Source: Pedobacter nanyangensis (GTDB lineage Bacteria; Bacteroidota; Bacteroidia; Sphingobacteriales; Sphingobacteriaceae). From it: 64,000 bases of DNA. A model generated the notes under the pieces. The model was given only the letters and a program-made list of their open reading frames with translations. It had not been told where the DNA came from and did no database searches. This document shows, one piece after another, positions 17,304-25,761 of this stretch. Where the stretch lies: the NCBI RefSeq assembly GCF_003313505.1, contig NZ_QMHO01000014.1, positions 1 through 64,000 of the forward strand. The letters are read 5' to 3'. Made by a program: the position numbers and the translations under genes. Position 1 is the stretch's first letter, and the number at the start of each line of letters is the position of its first letter.

Positions 17304-17528
17304 CTACATTAAGGCAACCGAATGTCTATCGCAGAATAGACAAATCCTATTTCCTGATGGTTTGGTTTGAAAATACACGGTCAGACCATCATAAATATTG
17401 TTCACAAAATGTCCGTTTCTGTGGGTCAATTCCGTGTCCTCAAAGTGGTGAGCCTCCAAAATATGATTAGACAATTTCAGGGATTTGTCAGAAGACTTAG
17501 CTAGATTGTCCGAAAAAATGTCAAACAA
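17304..17528 (-). CDS. Unrecognised small protein, start uncertain
   Basis: The frame encodes at least 74 residues from a TTG at 17528. It stays open upstream (about 17 more residues such as KQFFKEIFEHGHHYNQ) with no ATG, running into the end of the DUF1330-like gene. The C-terminal part reads HFVNNIYDGLTVYF and NRICLFCDRHSVALM. I do not recognise a family. The missing start and AT-rich setting suggest either a non-ATG start or a 5'-truncated gene. Confidence 0.4.
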   Translation of the reverse strand: MFDIFSDNLAKSSDKSLKLSNHILEAHHFEDTELTHRNGHFVNNIYDGLTVYFQTKPSGNRICLFCDRHSVALM

Positions 17529-17581
17529 CTTTTGATTATAGTGATGACCATGTTCAAATATTTCCTTAAAAAACTGCTTTG

Positions 17582-17935
17582 TTAATCTGTGTATTTTTTG
17601 TCTGCCGTCCGTAGCCTCTTCGGAAATTTGTTGTCATAGTTCACCTCTTGAATTAAAATTGTATTCTTGACAGATTTTTCTTTCAAATGTAAAAATTTCT
17701 TTCGCTCCTCATCTTTCACAAAGCAGTCAAAATCTTGTGGCGTTTGAAATTCTACGAGATGAATTTCATAAGGTTTATCAATATGGCTTTCTATAACGCT
17801 GTCTTCTGTCGGTCTAATCCGCAACAAAAGTCTCCCGCTATGTTTTAAAATTATGGGAATAGCAATACTTTCAAACTCCTCAAAAACTTTTTCTTGTCCA
17901 TCAATAATGTAAATCAGTTGAGTAATCAAAATCAT
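17582..17935 (-). CDS. DUF1330-like protein
   Basis: The 117-residue product resembles the DUF1330 / dimeric alpha-beta barrel group: an opening ITQLIYIIDGQEKVFEEFE, the middle RLLLRIRPTEDSV and the family-like segment YEIHLVEFQTPQDFDCFVKD. Relatives are small cytoplasmic proteins of unknown role. It lies in the AT-rich cargo part of the element and is followed by an unrecognised frame. Confidence 0.6.
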   Translation of the reverse strand: MILITQLIYIIDGQEKVFEEFESIAIPIILKHSGRLLLRIRPTEDSVIESHIDKPYEIHLVEFQTPQDFDCFVKDEERKKFLHLKEKSVKNTILIQEVNYDNKFPKRLRTADKKYTD

Positions 17936-18008
17936 TTTGTCAATTACTTTTGGTTTTGTTCATTTTTATCCTTGTTGCTCGATGCTGGCAGTGCAGTTCT
18001 TTGCCTGA

Positions 18009-18141
18009 CCGTTAACGGGGTTGATATTCACGAAGGCGGGGTTTTCAGCACAAAAGTTCAATGAAGGACGATACTTGAACCTTGTACAAACGTCCAATCG
18101 AAGCCATTCCATCCCCACTTTTGGCAATACTTTGTTAGCGG
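18009..18141. repeat. Imperfect long inverted repeat, hairpin-forming (attC-like in layout)
   Basis: The ends CCGTTAACGGGG (18009-18020) and TTGTTAGCGG (18132-18141) are imperfect inverted copies. Inside them a second pair (GGCGGGG near 18035-18041 and CCCCAC near 18113-18118) also faces inward. A small open frame (17966-18169 minus) runs across it and is probably not a gene. The layout recalls cassette-type recombination sites, but the ends do not match the integron RYYYAAC/GTTRRRY consensus. Confidence 0.4.
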
Positions 18142-18305
18142 TTCGTTTTTCTTGTTGTCCATAAGTCATTAATTTCAGAAGTACATTGTCTATTGGTTCA
18201 AGTGAAATTTTAAGTGCTTTAACTCGTCTTGCGATTAAGGTCTTTTGCAGTGATTTGTCTAATATTTTTTTATAACTTTTAACATTTACTTATTTAGCGA
18301 CCTTT

Positions 18306-18854
18306 TTATGTTTGTTGTTGTTTATTTTGCTGCTCGTAATGCAGTTGTGTCAATCCCGTTTCAAATGTTTTTGCTTCAATAAAGCTAAGTTTTTGTTCTG
18401 GTCTTCCGTCTTTAAAAAGTCTTGTTCCATTTCCTAATAAAACTGGTATTATCGAAATTATAAATTCGTCTATAAATTCGTGTTTCAATAGTTCATTTAT
18501 CACTTCTGCGCCACCGTCACAATAAATATTTTTTCCATTTTTAGATTTTAGTTGTTTGACCAATTCGGCTATGCTTCCTGTGTAGAAAATTGTTCTGCCC
18601 ACCTGTGGTCTTTCGGCTCTTGTTATAACATAAACATCTCGTTTTCCGTTGTCGTAATGAGATGAGCCAATTTCGTTCAGCACATAATCATAGGTTTTTC
18701 TACCAATAATTAAGGTATCGATTGTGTCGGTAAATTCTGCATAACCATAGTCTTCGCCGTCCTTTTCAACTAATTTTAAGAAACTAAGGTCGTCGTTAGG
18801 TTTGGCAATATAGCCGTCTAAACTTGTTGCTATAAAAAGGCATATTTTTCGCAT
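18306..18854 (-). CDS. Dihydrofolate-reductase-like (RibD C-terminal) family protein
   Basis: The 182-residue product starts MRKICLFIATSLDGYIA, the standard opening of the RibD C-terminal/DHFR-like fold, followed by IIGRKTYDYVL, YVITRA, IYCDGGAEVINELLK and ISIIPVLLGNGTRLF. These segments make up the NADPH-binding reductase fold. Such stand-alone proteins (YyaP/YwjB type) have no fixed substrate. It is part of the AT-rich cargo, next to an AraC-type regulator on the same strand. Confidence 0.88.
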   Translation of the reverse strand: MRKICLFIATSLDGYIAKPNDDLSFLKLVEKDGEDYGYAEFTDTIDTLIIGRKTYDYVLNEIGSSHYDNGKRDVYVITRAERPQVGRTIFYTGSIAELVKQLKSKNGKNIYCDGGAEVINELLKHEFIDEFIISIIPVLLGNGTRLFKDGRPEQKLSFIEAKTFETGLTQLHYEQQNKQQQT

Positions 18855-18924
18855 CGGTTTAATTTTAAAGTTTCACCAAAGTTACCTTTCGGCAATCACT
18901 TGTACCTTGTAAAAATGCGACAAA

Positions 18925-19659
18925 TTAAACTAATGATGGTGGAAGTCCAGTATATCGCTTGATTTCATTGCTAAGATGTGAATGGTCGTAAAAGCCACAT
19001 TCAAAGGAGATATCTAGTAAGCTACGATTTTGCCTTGATTTTTTGATTAAACTCAAAGCATTTTGGAAGCGGATAATGTTTGAATATTCTTTTGGCGACA
19101 GTCCAACTAGTCTTTTAAAATTTCGCTCTAACTGTCTTACCGTTATGAAATTTTTTTTTGATAGTTCGTATATATTAATTTGCCCGTTTGTTGATTGTAT
19201 ATCGTTAATTACGGATTGTAAAGGGTTGGTTTTGTTTTTTATCCTTTCGGAATAGAAATGGTTAAAATAATTGAATGGATTTTGAAGCGTCTTATCAATA
19301 TCAAATGAATTCGTTTTTTCCAATTCAACGGTATGATTTGTTAGCTCATTTTGTGAAGTATAACTATAAAAATTTGCGAAAGTTGCGGGCTTTAAACAAA
19401 CGCCTATTAAATATGTATCGTTATCGATAAAGCTGTCTTTAAATGAAGTCATTGCCCCAACTACGTATGTGCTTCCAAATTCCATTATAGCAGATCCGTT
19501 GTCAGTCAGACAATTACCACCCAGGTTCATTAAAACGCCAGCACAACCGTCTGGAAAAACCCGTTCCCATTGTGTTTCGAGTTTGTTTCCTTTTAGTTCC
19601 CAATAGAAATGAATGAAGGGTTCTAATTCTCTGCAAGGCTTAATTTTTTCGTACTCCAT
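18925..19659 (-). CDS. AraC-family transcriptional regulator
   Basis: The 244-residue product has an N-terminal cupin-like sensor region (WELKGNKLETQWERVFPDGC...VMNLGG-like) and a C-terminal AraC helix-turn-helix pair: YELSKKNFITVRQLERNFKR, GLSPKEYSNIIRFQNAL, then FECGFYDHSHLSNEIKRYTG. The 70 bases to the DHFR-like gene on the same strand suggest it regulates or is co-transcribed with that gene. Confidence 0.88.
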   Translation of the reverse strand: MEYEKIKPCRELEPFIHFYWELKGNKLETQWERVFPDGCAGVLMNLGGNCLTDNGSAIMEFGSTYVVGAMTSFKDSFIDNDTYLIGVCLKPATFANFYSYTSQNELTNHTVELEKTNSFDIDKTLQNPFNYFNHFYSERIKNKTNPLQSVINDIQSTNGQINIYELSKKNFITVRQLERNFKRLVGLSPKEYSNIIRFQNALSLIKKSRQNRSLLDISFECGFYDHSHLSNEIKRYTGLPPSLV

Positions 19660-20339
19660 TGATTTTTATGGTGTAGTTAGTTTCAATGATTACTAACTTA
19701 TTCATTTTCATTGACGAAACTAAACATTTTTCTTAAAACCCTCAAAAAGCGTATAAAAAACTCTAAAACATTACGTTACAAAATAGAAAATCGGATGTTT
19801 TTGACCATTTTCAACAAAGTTTTGTCCTTCATGACACAAATCCTTAGAAAATTCACCTTTCACGAAAGTCCTCATAGAAACCAATTGGGGTCTTATCTGT
19901 CTATAACTTTACAGTTTTTGGATAAACAATTAAGTGTCAATGAAATTTTATTCGTCTGCCGGCAAAATAGCACCGCTGCGGAATAAAGTTACGAAAGTTC
20001 ATCGTTAATTCTGCTGCAGATTAGTATTGCGTCAGCTCGAACTGAAGGCGATTAGCGAATAAAACATTGAAAATATTATTTCCACCGCCGTATTGCCACC
20101 ACCTCCTATGTTTACAATATAATAAATTAGTATTTGAGAGAACAAAAGCTGGATTAAAACCGTAAAAACCAATAGGTTTATAGCCTTTAAAACATGACAA
20201 CCACCTCTTTTCCTTACCCGATACTAAAGAGTTCTACAAGCTTATATATTAAAGCCTTCATTAGGATAGATAGTACAAGTAAAATTGTCCTTCAATTTTT
20301 TTCTTTTTAAAAGCGACCATTAAAATCAAAAAAAAGATC

Positions 20340-20429
20340 ATGCAACCAAAAAAATTATGCTTTGGTATTGATGTGCATTCCGACGATAGTAGCCAATCTA
20401 ATTCCTTTCAAACACAACAATTCTCATAG
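20340..20429 (+). pseudogene. Possible N-terminal remnant of an IS110-type transposase
   Basis: The frame from ATG 20340 begins MQPKKLCFGIDVHSDD. An opening of the form K-x-FGIDVH resembles the DEDD-type catalytic start of IS110-family transposases. It stops after 29 codons and nothing similar follows. The match is short and could be chance. Confidence 0.25.
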
Positions 20430-20729
20430 TGTGCTTAACACTGTCCCATCTTCCCAATTTTTTGAAATTAGACTTTGCGTAGTTTGATATTAACGAGCTA
20501 TCAAGCCTTTCTTTTGCTAAACAAAGGTTGATATCGAACTCATAATTACTTATAATGCAAGTACCAATTCAAAAAAAAAGCTCTTTTCTCAAGCAGTCAG
20601 GGTTATTTTAGTTTTAGGCAAAAGATTTGAATTACTATAAAGAGGAATTATCAAATTAGGCCACACACCTTAGCCCCTCAAAATCAATAAAACGAACACT
20701 TTACACCTAAATGACATGAACACTTACAC

Positions 20730-20765
20730 AAAAATTGGCACTTTGAAAAAAAAGTGCCAATTTTT
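20730..20765. terminator. Perfect 15-bp bidirectional terminator hairpin
   Basis: AAAAATTGGCACTTT (20730-20744) and AAAGTGCCAATTTTT (20751-20765) are perfect complements around a 6-nt loop. The stem carries the A-tract and T-tract of a two-way rho-independent terminator. It lies about 50 bases downstream of the 48-residue minus-strand gene. Confidence 0.8.
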
Positions 20766-20812
20766 GACTATTCTTCACCTGGGAGACATAAAACGCCAAG
20801 GTAACAAGAAGT

Positions 20813-20959
20813 CTATTTACGGGACATCCTGTAAATAAAAAGTATCCAAACGCCAAAACCCACAACAAATGCCAGAAATGGGTTTTTCATATTTAGACCT
20901 GACAAAAATGCGCCTGTCGCAATAATGCAAGTCAGAAAAAATAGAATTAAATTTTTCAT
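20813..20959 (-). CDS. 48-residue small membrane protein
   Basis: From ATG at 20959 to TAG 20813-20815 the frame encodes two hydrophobic stretches, LILFFLTCIIATGAFLSG and FLAFVVGFGVWILFIY, separated by LNMKNP, with a basic end (RMSRK). It follows the integrase on the same strand by 46 bases and is itself followed by a strong terminator. Function unknown. Confidence 0.6.
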   Translation of the reverse strand: MKNLILFFLTCIIATGAFLSGLNMKNPFLAFVVGFGVWILFIYRMSRK

Positions 20960-21005
20960 GCTACTTAAATTAATATTTTTTTCAACACTCAGAATATATC
21001 CAGGA

Positions 21006-22322
21006 TTACGAAGTGCAGCTCTTAGAGCTGATATAAAATGTTGTTAAGTTGCAGAATCCAAGTTTTGCGGGTGTATCAAATAGTGACAGGACACTCTTCT
21101 GAAGTCTGTCAACAATCGTCCAGTCTTTGCTCAAGTAAACATCCGTAACAGAATTGCTGCTGTCTTTATGATTTAGTGCCATCGCTACATCGTCTTTTTG
21201 AAATCCACATTTATTACGCGCAAGATCGGCAAAGGCATGCCTTGCATCATAGAATTGTAGTTTCTTGATCTCTAGGGCAGCTCCAATCTTTCTCATACCG
21301 AAACTCAGCGCACTGTCCAGATTCTCATGTGAGGCATATCTAGTTTTCAAGGTTCTGATATATTTTATAAGTAGCGGCTTAGCAACATCAGGTATGCTTA
21401 AACTCATAAAGGCCTTATCTTTTCTTCTATCCTTTGTTTTGGAGCGGTTATACTCTAACCTCCCATCTTCAATATCCATCTCTTCCGGTAATCTATAGAG
21501 ATCTACAGGATTCATGCCGCAAAGGTAGAAACTCAGCATAAACAGGTCTCTGGCCATCTCAGCACGGGAATTCGCTGGGAGCTCGATTTTACTAATCCTT
21601 TCGATATCTTCTATTGACAGTTTCCTCTTATTTGTATCAGGCGGTGATACGATCTTATATTTCTCAAATGGGTAATGCTTGATAACGGTAACGCCCAGCT
21701 CCGGATCGTTAAATTTTTTGACCGCCGCGTTGAATAGTATTCTGAGGTCCCTCATATGATTATGGAGTCCTACATCGGTCAATCCTTTGGACCTTCTCTC
21801 CACAAGATTTCCAAACTGGTCGGGCCTGAACATTGTTCTTTCCGAGCGAAGATATCTTTCATAATTTTCGAGCATTTTTGACCTTATTTCAGTTATAGGT
21901 ATAAACTCTGCCTTAAAATAATCCCGAAGACTGTTGACGACCTTCTTCATGTCGTTCCTGCTTCCAATCCTTTTCTGCTGATCCAGCAATCTGATCTGCT
22001 CTTCACCGAATGCTATGATATTAATAGTTTCTGCGGTTTCCTCACACATGGTTAGATATGCGACGAGACTTTTTGAAGTATATAGTTCTAGACTTTCACC
22101 TAGCTCCGATATACGTTTTCTGAAGGAATCTACCACTGGATTCAATATGGTTAATATAAATTCATCCTTGATCGTAAAATCCTTTCGTAGTTGCTTTTGT
22201 CCGATATAGTGCTGTGTGTCAATATAGGAAGACCTTCTTTTGAAACTAACTCTAATCTTGACATTCCAGGTACCATCCTTCTTTTGTGTGTGGGGAAGAA
22301 CCACTTCTCTTACAGTTGCCAT
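21006..22322 (-). CDS. int: Tyrosine-type site-specific recombinase (integrase of the element)
   Basis: The 438-residue product has an N-terminal arm-type and SAM-like domain (to about 215) and a C-terminal catalytic domain. The box II motif is ARHAFAD (His-x-x-Arg replaced by the Arg-His order usual in this family), followed by ALNHKDSSNSVTDVYLSKDW with the His and the nucleophile Tyr. Where box I Arg is usually found the sequence reads FYLCGMNPVDLYRLP, with Cys in the expected Arg position. It lies 182 bases from the 3' end of tRNA-Phe, the probable attachment site. Confidence 0.92.
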   Translation of the reverse strand: MATVREVVLPHTQKKDGTWNVKIRVSFKRRSSYIDTQHYIGQKQLRKDFTIKDEFILTILNPVVDSFRKRISELGESLELYTSKSLVAYLTMCEETAETINIIAFGEEQIRLLDQQKRIGSRNDMKKVVNSLRDYFKAEFIPITEIRSKMLENYERYLRSERTMFRPDQFGNLVERRSKGLTDVGLHNHMRDLRILFNAAVKKFNDPELGVTVIKHYPFEKYKIVSPPDTNKRKLSIEDIERISKIELPANSRAEMARDLFMLSFYLCGMNPVDLYRLPEEMDIEDGRLEYNRSKTKDRRKDKAFMSLSIPDVAKPLLIKYIRTLKTRYASHENLDSALSFGMRKIGAALEIKKLQFYDARHAFADLARNKCGFQKDDVAMALNHKDSSNSVTDVYLSKDWTIVDRLQKSVLSLFDTPAKLGFCNLTTFYISSKSCTS

Positions 22323-22462
22323 AAAATTTAAATTATGACCGCTTTTGTTTCTTAAAATTTTAAAACATTTTTAAAACATTCACGGTCAGTTTAACAAAAA
22401 ACCATGCAGAAATGAACGTAGCTGATACTAACAATAAACGAAAATAAAGGGTTATAAATGCG

Positions 22463-22499
22463 AAAAGCCTCGTTTTCGTTATGAAAACAAGGCTTTTTT
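22463..22499 (-). terminator. Terminator of tRNA-Phe copy 1 / boundary region
   Basis: Arms AAAAGCCTCGTTTTC and GAAAACAAGGCTTTTT pair with one wobble around a GTTAT loop, 5 bases beyond the tRNA 3' end on the minus strand. An almost identical hairpin follows the second tRNA-Phe at 31.7 kb, so it is part of the duplicated tRNA unit. Confidence 0.7.
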
Positions 22500-22504
22500 G
22501 GAAG

Positions 22505-22577
22505 TGGTGCCTGCTGGGATCGAACCAGCGACACAAGGATTTTCAGTCCTTTGCTCTACCAACTGAGCTAAGGCACC
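22505..22577 (-). tRNA. tRNA-Phe (GAA), copy 1
   Basis: On the minus strand the 73-nt sequence folds as a cloverleaf: acceptor GGTGCCT/GGCACC-A, D-loop TTAGCTCAGTTGGTAGAGC, anticodon stem AAGGA-CTGAAAA-TCCTT with anticodon GAA, and T-arm GCTGGTTCGATCCCAGC. CCA is not encoded. Its 3' end points to the integrase gene, so it is the likely insertion target of the element to the left. An identical copy lies at 31713-31785. Confidence 0.95.
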
Positions 22578-22593
22578 TCCCGTTTTGGGATTG

Positions 22594-22622
22594 CAAATGT
22601 AACTCCTTTTTTTGAAAAGCAA
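22594..22622 (-). promoter_or_regulatory. Promoter of tRNA-Phe copy 1
   Basis: On the minus strand TTG (22620-22622) and TACATTTG (22594-22601) are separated by 18 bases, a match to the Bacteroidota consensus TTG-N-TAnnTTTG. The transcript would start a few bases before the tRNA. Confidence 0.75.
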
Positions 22623-22650
22623 AATGAAAACGAAATTTTATTGAAACAAA

Positions 22651-22678
22651 GAGGCCCACCGAATATTCGGCGGGCCTT
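22651..22678 (-). terminator. Terminator of the OmpA-family gene
   Basis: AGGCCCACCGAA and TTCGGCGGGCCT pair with one wobble, 33 bases after the stop of the porin gene, followed on the minus strand by CTTTGTTTC. Confidence 0.75.
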
Positions 22679-22710
22679 TCCCTAGTTTTTGTTTAACAGA
22701 AAACCATAGA

Positions 22711-24051
22711 TTAGAATAATGTAAACTCAACGCGGCGGTTTTGTTGACGGCCCGCAGCAGTTTTGTTCGTGGCAATTGGTTGGTCAGGGCCATATCCGGT
22801 AGCCTCAATTCGTGACGCATTTGCGCCTTGAGATACCAAGTAGGCTTTTACAGATTCTGCTCTCTCTTTAGATAAACGTAAGTTCAATTCTCTTGATCCA
22901 GTAATATCCGTATGGCCAGCCAATTTTAAGCTAAAGTTCTTTTCAACCAATAATGCCGCAACAGTATTTAGCGTAGCATAAGATTTTGCTCTGATGGTGG
23001 CTTTGCCCAAGTCAAATTCTAAGTTTTTAATGGCCTCATCAACCACCTTACGGTCGGCTTCGGTTACCACTACTTTGGTTTCTTTTACCACTTCTCTTTG
23101 TACCTTGATAGGACATCCAGAACCATCAACCACGGTACCTGGAGCGGTTCCCGGACATTTATCAAATTTGTTTGCTACGCCATCATTGTCATCATCGCCC
23201 ATATCCTTAGCATACTGTTCCCTATCACGCTGTGCATTCTGTTCGGCGGTAGATAGTGCTCTTCTCAATGCTTCACTTTCTTCTTTAGATTGGATACGAA
23301 GTGCTGCCAATGAACTGTAGTTCTGCAACTGCGGTTTTTGTTTGCTACCCAAAGCAAATTCCAGACCGGCATGTGCATAAGCAAATTTATCATTGTTGGC
23401 CCGGTTTAAACCATCAAATGTAGACGATTTCACGAAATTGACATCATAGCCCAAGTCAAGGTTAATCCCTTTGGTTAAGCCAAGTTTGAAACCAATACCT
23501 GTTGGGATGTACCATCTTTGGTCATAACCTTGGTAATTGCTAGCTGAACCTGCATAAGTAGATGCATTGGAAGACATATAGCCCGCACCGGCTTTTACAT
23601 AAGGGATCAAAATGCCGTTTTCGTTATTGATATTGATGTTCGCAATATTATATACTGCCGTTACAGCACCAGCCCATTCCATTCGGCTCACAAAACCCGA
23701 GTTGCCCAAATAGATTGGATTCCCGGCGGCATCGGTAGCACCGGTCCAAGCTCTTAAACCTTCAACTTTACCCGCTAAAAATTCCGCTTGAATACCCAAG
23801 GAAGGTAAAAGTTGTTTTTTAACATAACCACCATAACCTAAGTTTTCCTTTGTGGTTTGGAAATCCCTAAACTTTCCGTCAAACAACGTTCTGGGCGTGG
23901 TTACACCAGCGTGTACACCTATCGACCAGGTACGAAATTGTTGCGTAGAAAAACGTGTTCCGTCTGTTGATGACATATCCTGCGCCATCACTGAACCTGA
24001 AATGCCTACCAAGGCTATTAGAAGTGCAGATTTTGTAATTTTTAGTTTCAT
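22711..24051 (-). CDS. OmpA-family outer-membrane protein
   Basis: The 446-residue product has a signal peptide (to about VMAQD) and an eight-strand-type beta-barrel (about 40-235). A thrombospondin-type-3 calcium repeat (DDDNDGVANKFDKCPGTAPG near 280-300) precedes a C-terminal OmpA peptidoglycan-binding domain: LEFDLGKATIRAKSYATLN, LAGHTDITGSRELNLRLSKE and NRRVEFTLF. It anchors the outer membrane to the cell wall. It ends beside tRNA-Phe copy 1 and has its own promoter and terminator. Confidence 0.93.
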   Translation of the reverse strand: MKLKITKSALLIALVGISGSVMAQDMSSTDGTRFSTQQFRTWSIGVHAGVTTPRTLFDGKFRDFQTTKENLGYGGYVKKQLLPSLGIQAEFLAGKVEGLRAWTGATDAAGNPIYLGNSGFVSRMEWAGAVTAVYNIANININNENGILIPYVKAGAGYMSSNASTYAGSASNYQGYDQRWYIPTGIGFKLGLTKGINLDLGYDVNFVKSSTFDGLNRANNDKFAYAHAGLEFALGSKQKPQLQNYSSLAALRIQSKEESEALRRALSTAEQNAQRDREQYAKDMGDDDNDGVANKFDKCPGTAPGTVVDGSGCPIKVQREVVKETKVVVTEADRKVVDEAIKNLEFDLGKATIRAKSYATLNTVAALLVEKNFSLKLAGHTDITGSRELNLRLSKERAESVKAYLVSQGANASRIEATGYGPDQPIATNKTAAGRQQNRRVEFTLF

Positions 24052-24510
24052 ATATTATTCATTCATAGACTGGGAATTGCCCCATTGGCCAGTTAGGAGG
24101 AAAAATAGTGCCAAACGCCGCCAAAATCTACATAAAAGCAAATTAATCAACAAGTTAATTCATTACACAAAATAGTTTTAGACGGGCAAAACTGTCCTTA
24201 AAAGCATACACATCTTGGGTTTTGAAGGTATCTAACATAACTGTTTCGCTTTTTTATTTTATAGAAAGACTATAAGATTAGCAATTCCTTTAAATTGCCC
24301 CAGGCAAAACAAAATACCAATGTCAATAGGATCTTCTTCCCAAGAAAAGAAAAAGAACAAGTTAAGCGTATCATATAAAACTGGCCGATCGCGTGCTTGC
24401 CTATAAGCGCTAAAAACCATTGCTCCACCACCAAAAAATGGATAGACCACAGTAATCCCATCACCAAACTTTAGCTGCCCAATCTAAATTAAGGTTGCAA
24501 CGTCATTGGT
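24052..24510. other. Promoter region of the OmpA gene and non-coding stretch
   Basis: The part next to 24051 holds the probable promoter of the porin gene. The remaining 300 bases carry two overlapping minus-strand frames (24259-24467) of low-complexity hydrophobic character with no family features. I see no gene here. Confidence 0.5.
24123..24153 (-). promoter_or_regulatory. Probable promoter of the OmpA-family gene
   Basis: On the minus strand a TTGTTG (24148-24153) is followed after 17 bases by TAGATTTT (24123-24130), one mismatch from TAnnTTTG. It lies about 70 bases upstream of the porin start. Confidence 0.45.
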
Positions 24511-25761
24511 TTAAAACGAAACTACAAAATTATGCCGTCCGCCCTGATAGTCGTAGGAAATGCGAAATTGGTGGAGTTCTACAATCTGCTTTACGATGGC
24601 CAAACCAAGCCCCATTCCTTCTGAAGAAGGCGACTTATAGAAGCGCTCGAAAACAACGGTACTATCTAGCGCACCCTCAATGCCGGTATTGCTTACCGAA
24701 AAGCTCTTGCGGTCCAATTTCACCACAATGTTGCCACCTTCATAATTGTGCCTAACGGCATTGCCAATCAGGTTGTCCAATAAAATATCCGCCAGGTACC
24801 TGTTCATCAACAAGGCGTGTGTTTCCAGTTCCGTATCAACGGAGATATTCCTCCGCTGCGTAAACTCCTGAAAGTAAACCAGCTTTTCCGCTACCATTTC
24901 TTTGAAGTTCAGCTGTGCTCTATCGTTAAGCAGGTTATTGTCAATTTTAACTAAAAGCAATAGGGACTGGTTTAGTTTGGTCAATTTGGCCGTTGCCCGA
25001 TATAGGTCAGCGAGGTTTCTGCTCTGCTCCTCATCCAGATCGCTCGATTGCAACATGGTATCCAATTTGGCATTGATTACGGCAATAGGCGTCATCATCT
25101 CGTGCGAGGCGTTTTCGGTAAACAGCTTAATCTGCCGGTAGTCTGACCTTACCCGTTGTGAAATGTCTACAATGGCATCGTTAAGTTCCCTAAATTCAGC
25201 AATGGAGGTAGGTACCTGCACAAAGTCCTGTTCTTGATTAAGGTTGAACGATTTTAGGTTGATCAGCAACTGTCTGAATGGCAACCATATTCTTTTGATC
25301 ATGTAATGGCTAACCAGCAATAACAACAGCAACAGGCCAAATACAGGAAGGATAATCACCAGGAAAATACTTTTGGCCTGATCGATATGGGCAATCTTCG
25401 ACGCAATAATCTTTACACGATAGGTTTCGCTCGCCATCACCAGGTCTTCTTCCAGATACCTGCCAGTTTCACTGAGTTTTTTTTTAGCGTTATAGAAAAC
25501 GGTATCCCCAAAATGCCGTTTTCGTTTCAGCTTGGGAATCCGATGATATTCGATAACCAGGTCCTCAAAGGCTACATGTGCGGGAAAATTTTCTTTTTTG
25601 GCAGCATAATCCTTTACCTCCAATAATTCCTCCACCAAATAATTATCGATCTGCCTGTCTAGGTAATTGCCCAAAGTATGGTAAAACAGGTAGCCAATAG
25701 CCAAAAGGCCTAAGCTACCAGTAATCAACAGGACACGGTTATATGCGGTAAAAAGTTTCAC
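24511..25761 (-). CDS. Sensor histidine kinase
   Basis: The 416-residue inner-membrane kinase has a first helix (about 10-30), a periplasmic loop and a second helix (about 135-155). The phospho-acceptor box is FTENASHEMMTPIAVIN (His near 219), followed by the N box NLIGNAVRHN, an F box VFERFYKSPSSEGMG and a G box LGLAIVKQIV. The start overlaps the response regulator stop by 4 bases. The pair lies downstream of the copper-type MbnP operon on the same strand, separated by 538 bases, and may control it. Confidence 0.93.
   Translation of the reverse strand: MKLFTAYNRVLLITGSLGLLAIGYLFYHTLGNYLDRQIDNYLVEELLEVKDYAAKKENFPAHVAFEDLVIEYHRIPKLKRKRHFGDTVFYNAKKKLSETGRYLEEDLVMASETYRVKIIASKIAHIDQAKSIFLVIILPVFGLLLLLLLVSHYMIKRIWLPFRQLLINLKSFNLNQEQDFVQVPTSIAEFRELNDAIVDISQRVRSDYRQIKLFTENASHEMMTPIAVINAKLDTMLQSSDLDEEQSRNLADLYRATAKLTKLNQSLLLLVKIDNNLLNDRAQLNFKEMVAEKLVYFQEFTQRRNISVDTELETHALLMNRYLADILLDNLIGNAVRHNYEGGNIVVKLDRKSFSVSNTGIEGALDSTVVFERFYKSPSSEGMGLGLAIVKQIVELHQFRISYDYQGGRHNFVVSF

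Larger units (their letters stand above)
19660..20812. other. AT-rich gene-poor stretch of the element
   Basis: No confident gene was seen. A 91-residue plus-strand frame (19711-19986) is Lys/Phe-rich and lacks family features. A 29-codon frame at 20340 begins like a transposase and is listed separately. A strong hairpin sits at 20730-20765. The rest appears to be decayed sequence. Confidence 0.55.

Noticed and set aside
17966..18169. Minus-strand 67-residue frame
   Set aside because: It runs through the inverted-repeat element and has no domain; treated as non-coding.
19711..19986. Plus-strand 91-residue frame in the AT-rich zone
   Set aside because: Composition follows the local AT bias, with no family pattern.
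24259..24467. Two overlapping hydrophobic minus-strand frames
   Set aside because: Each lacks family features and both lie in a short intergenic gap; read as chance frames.
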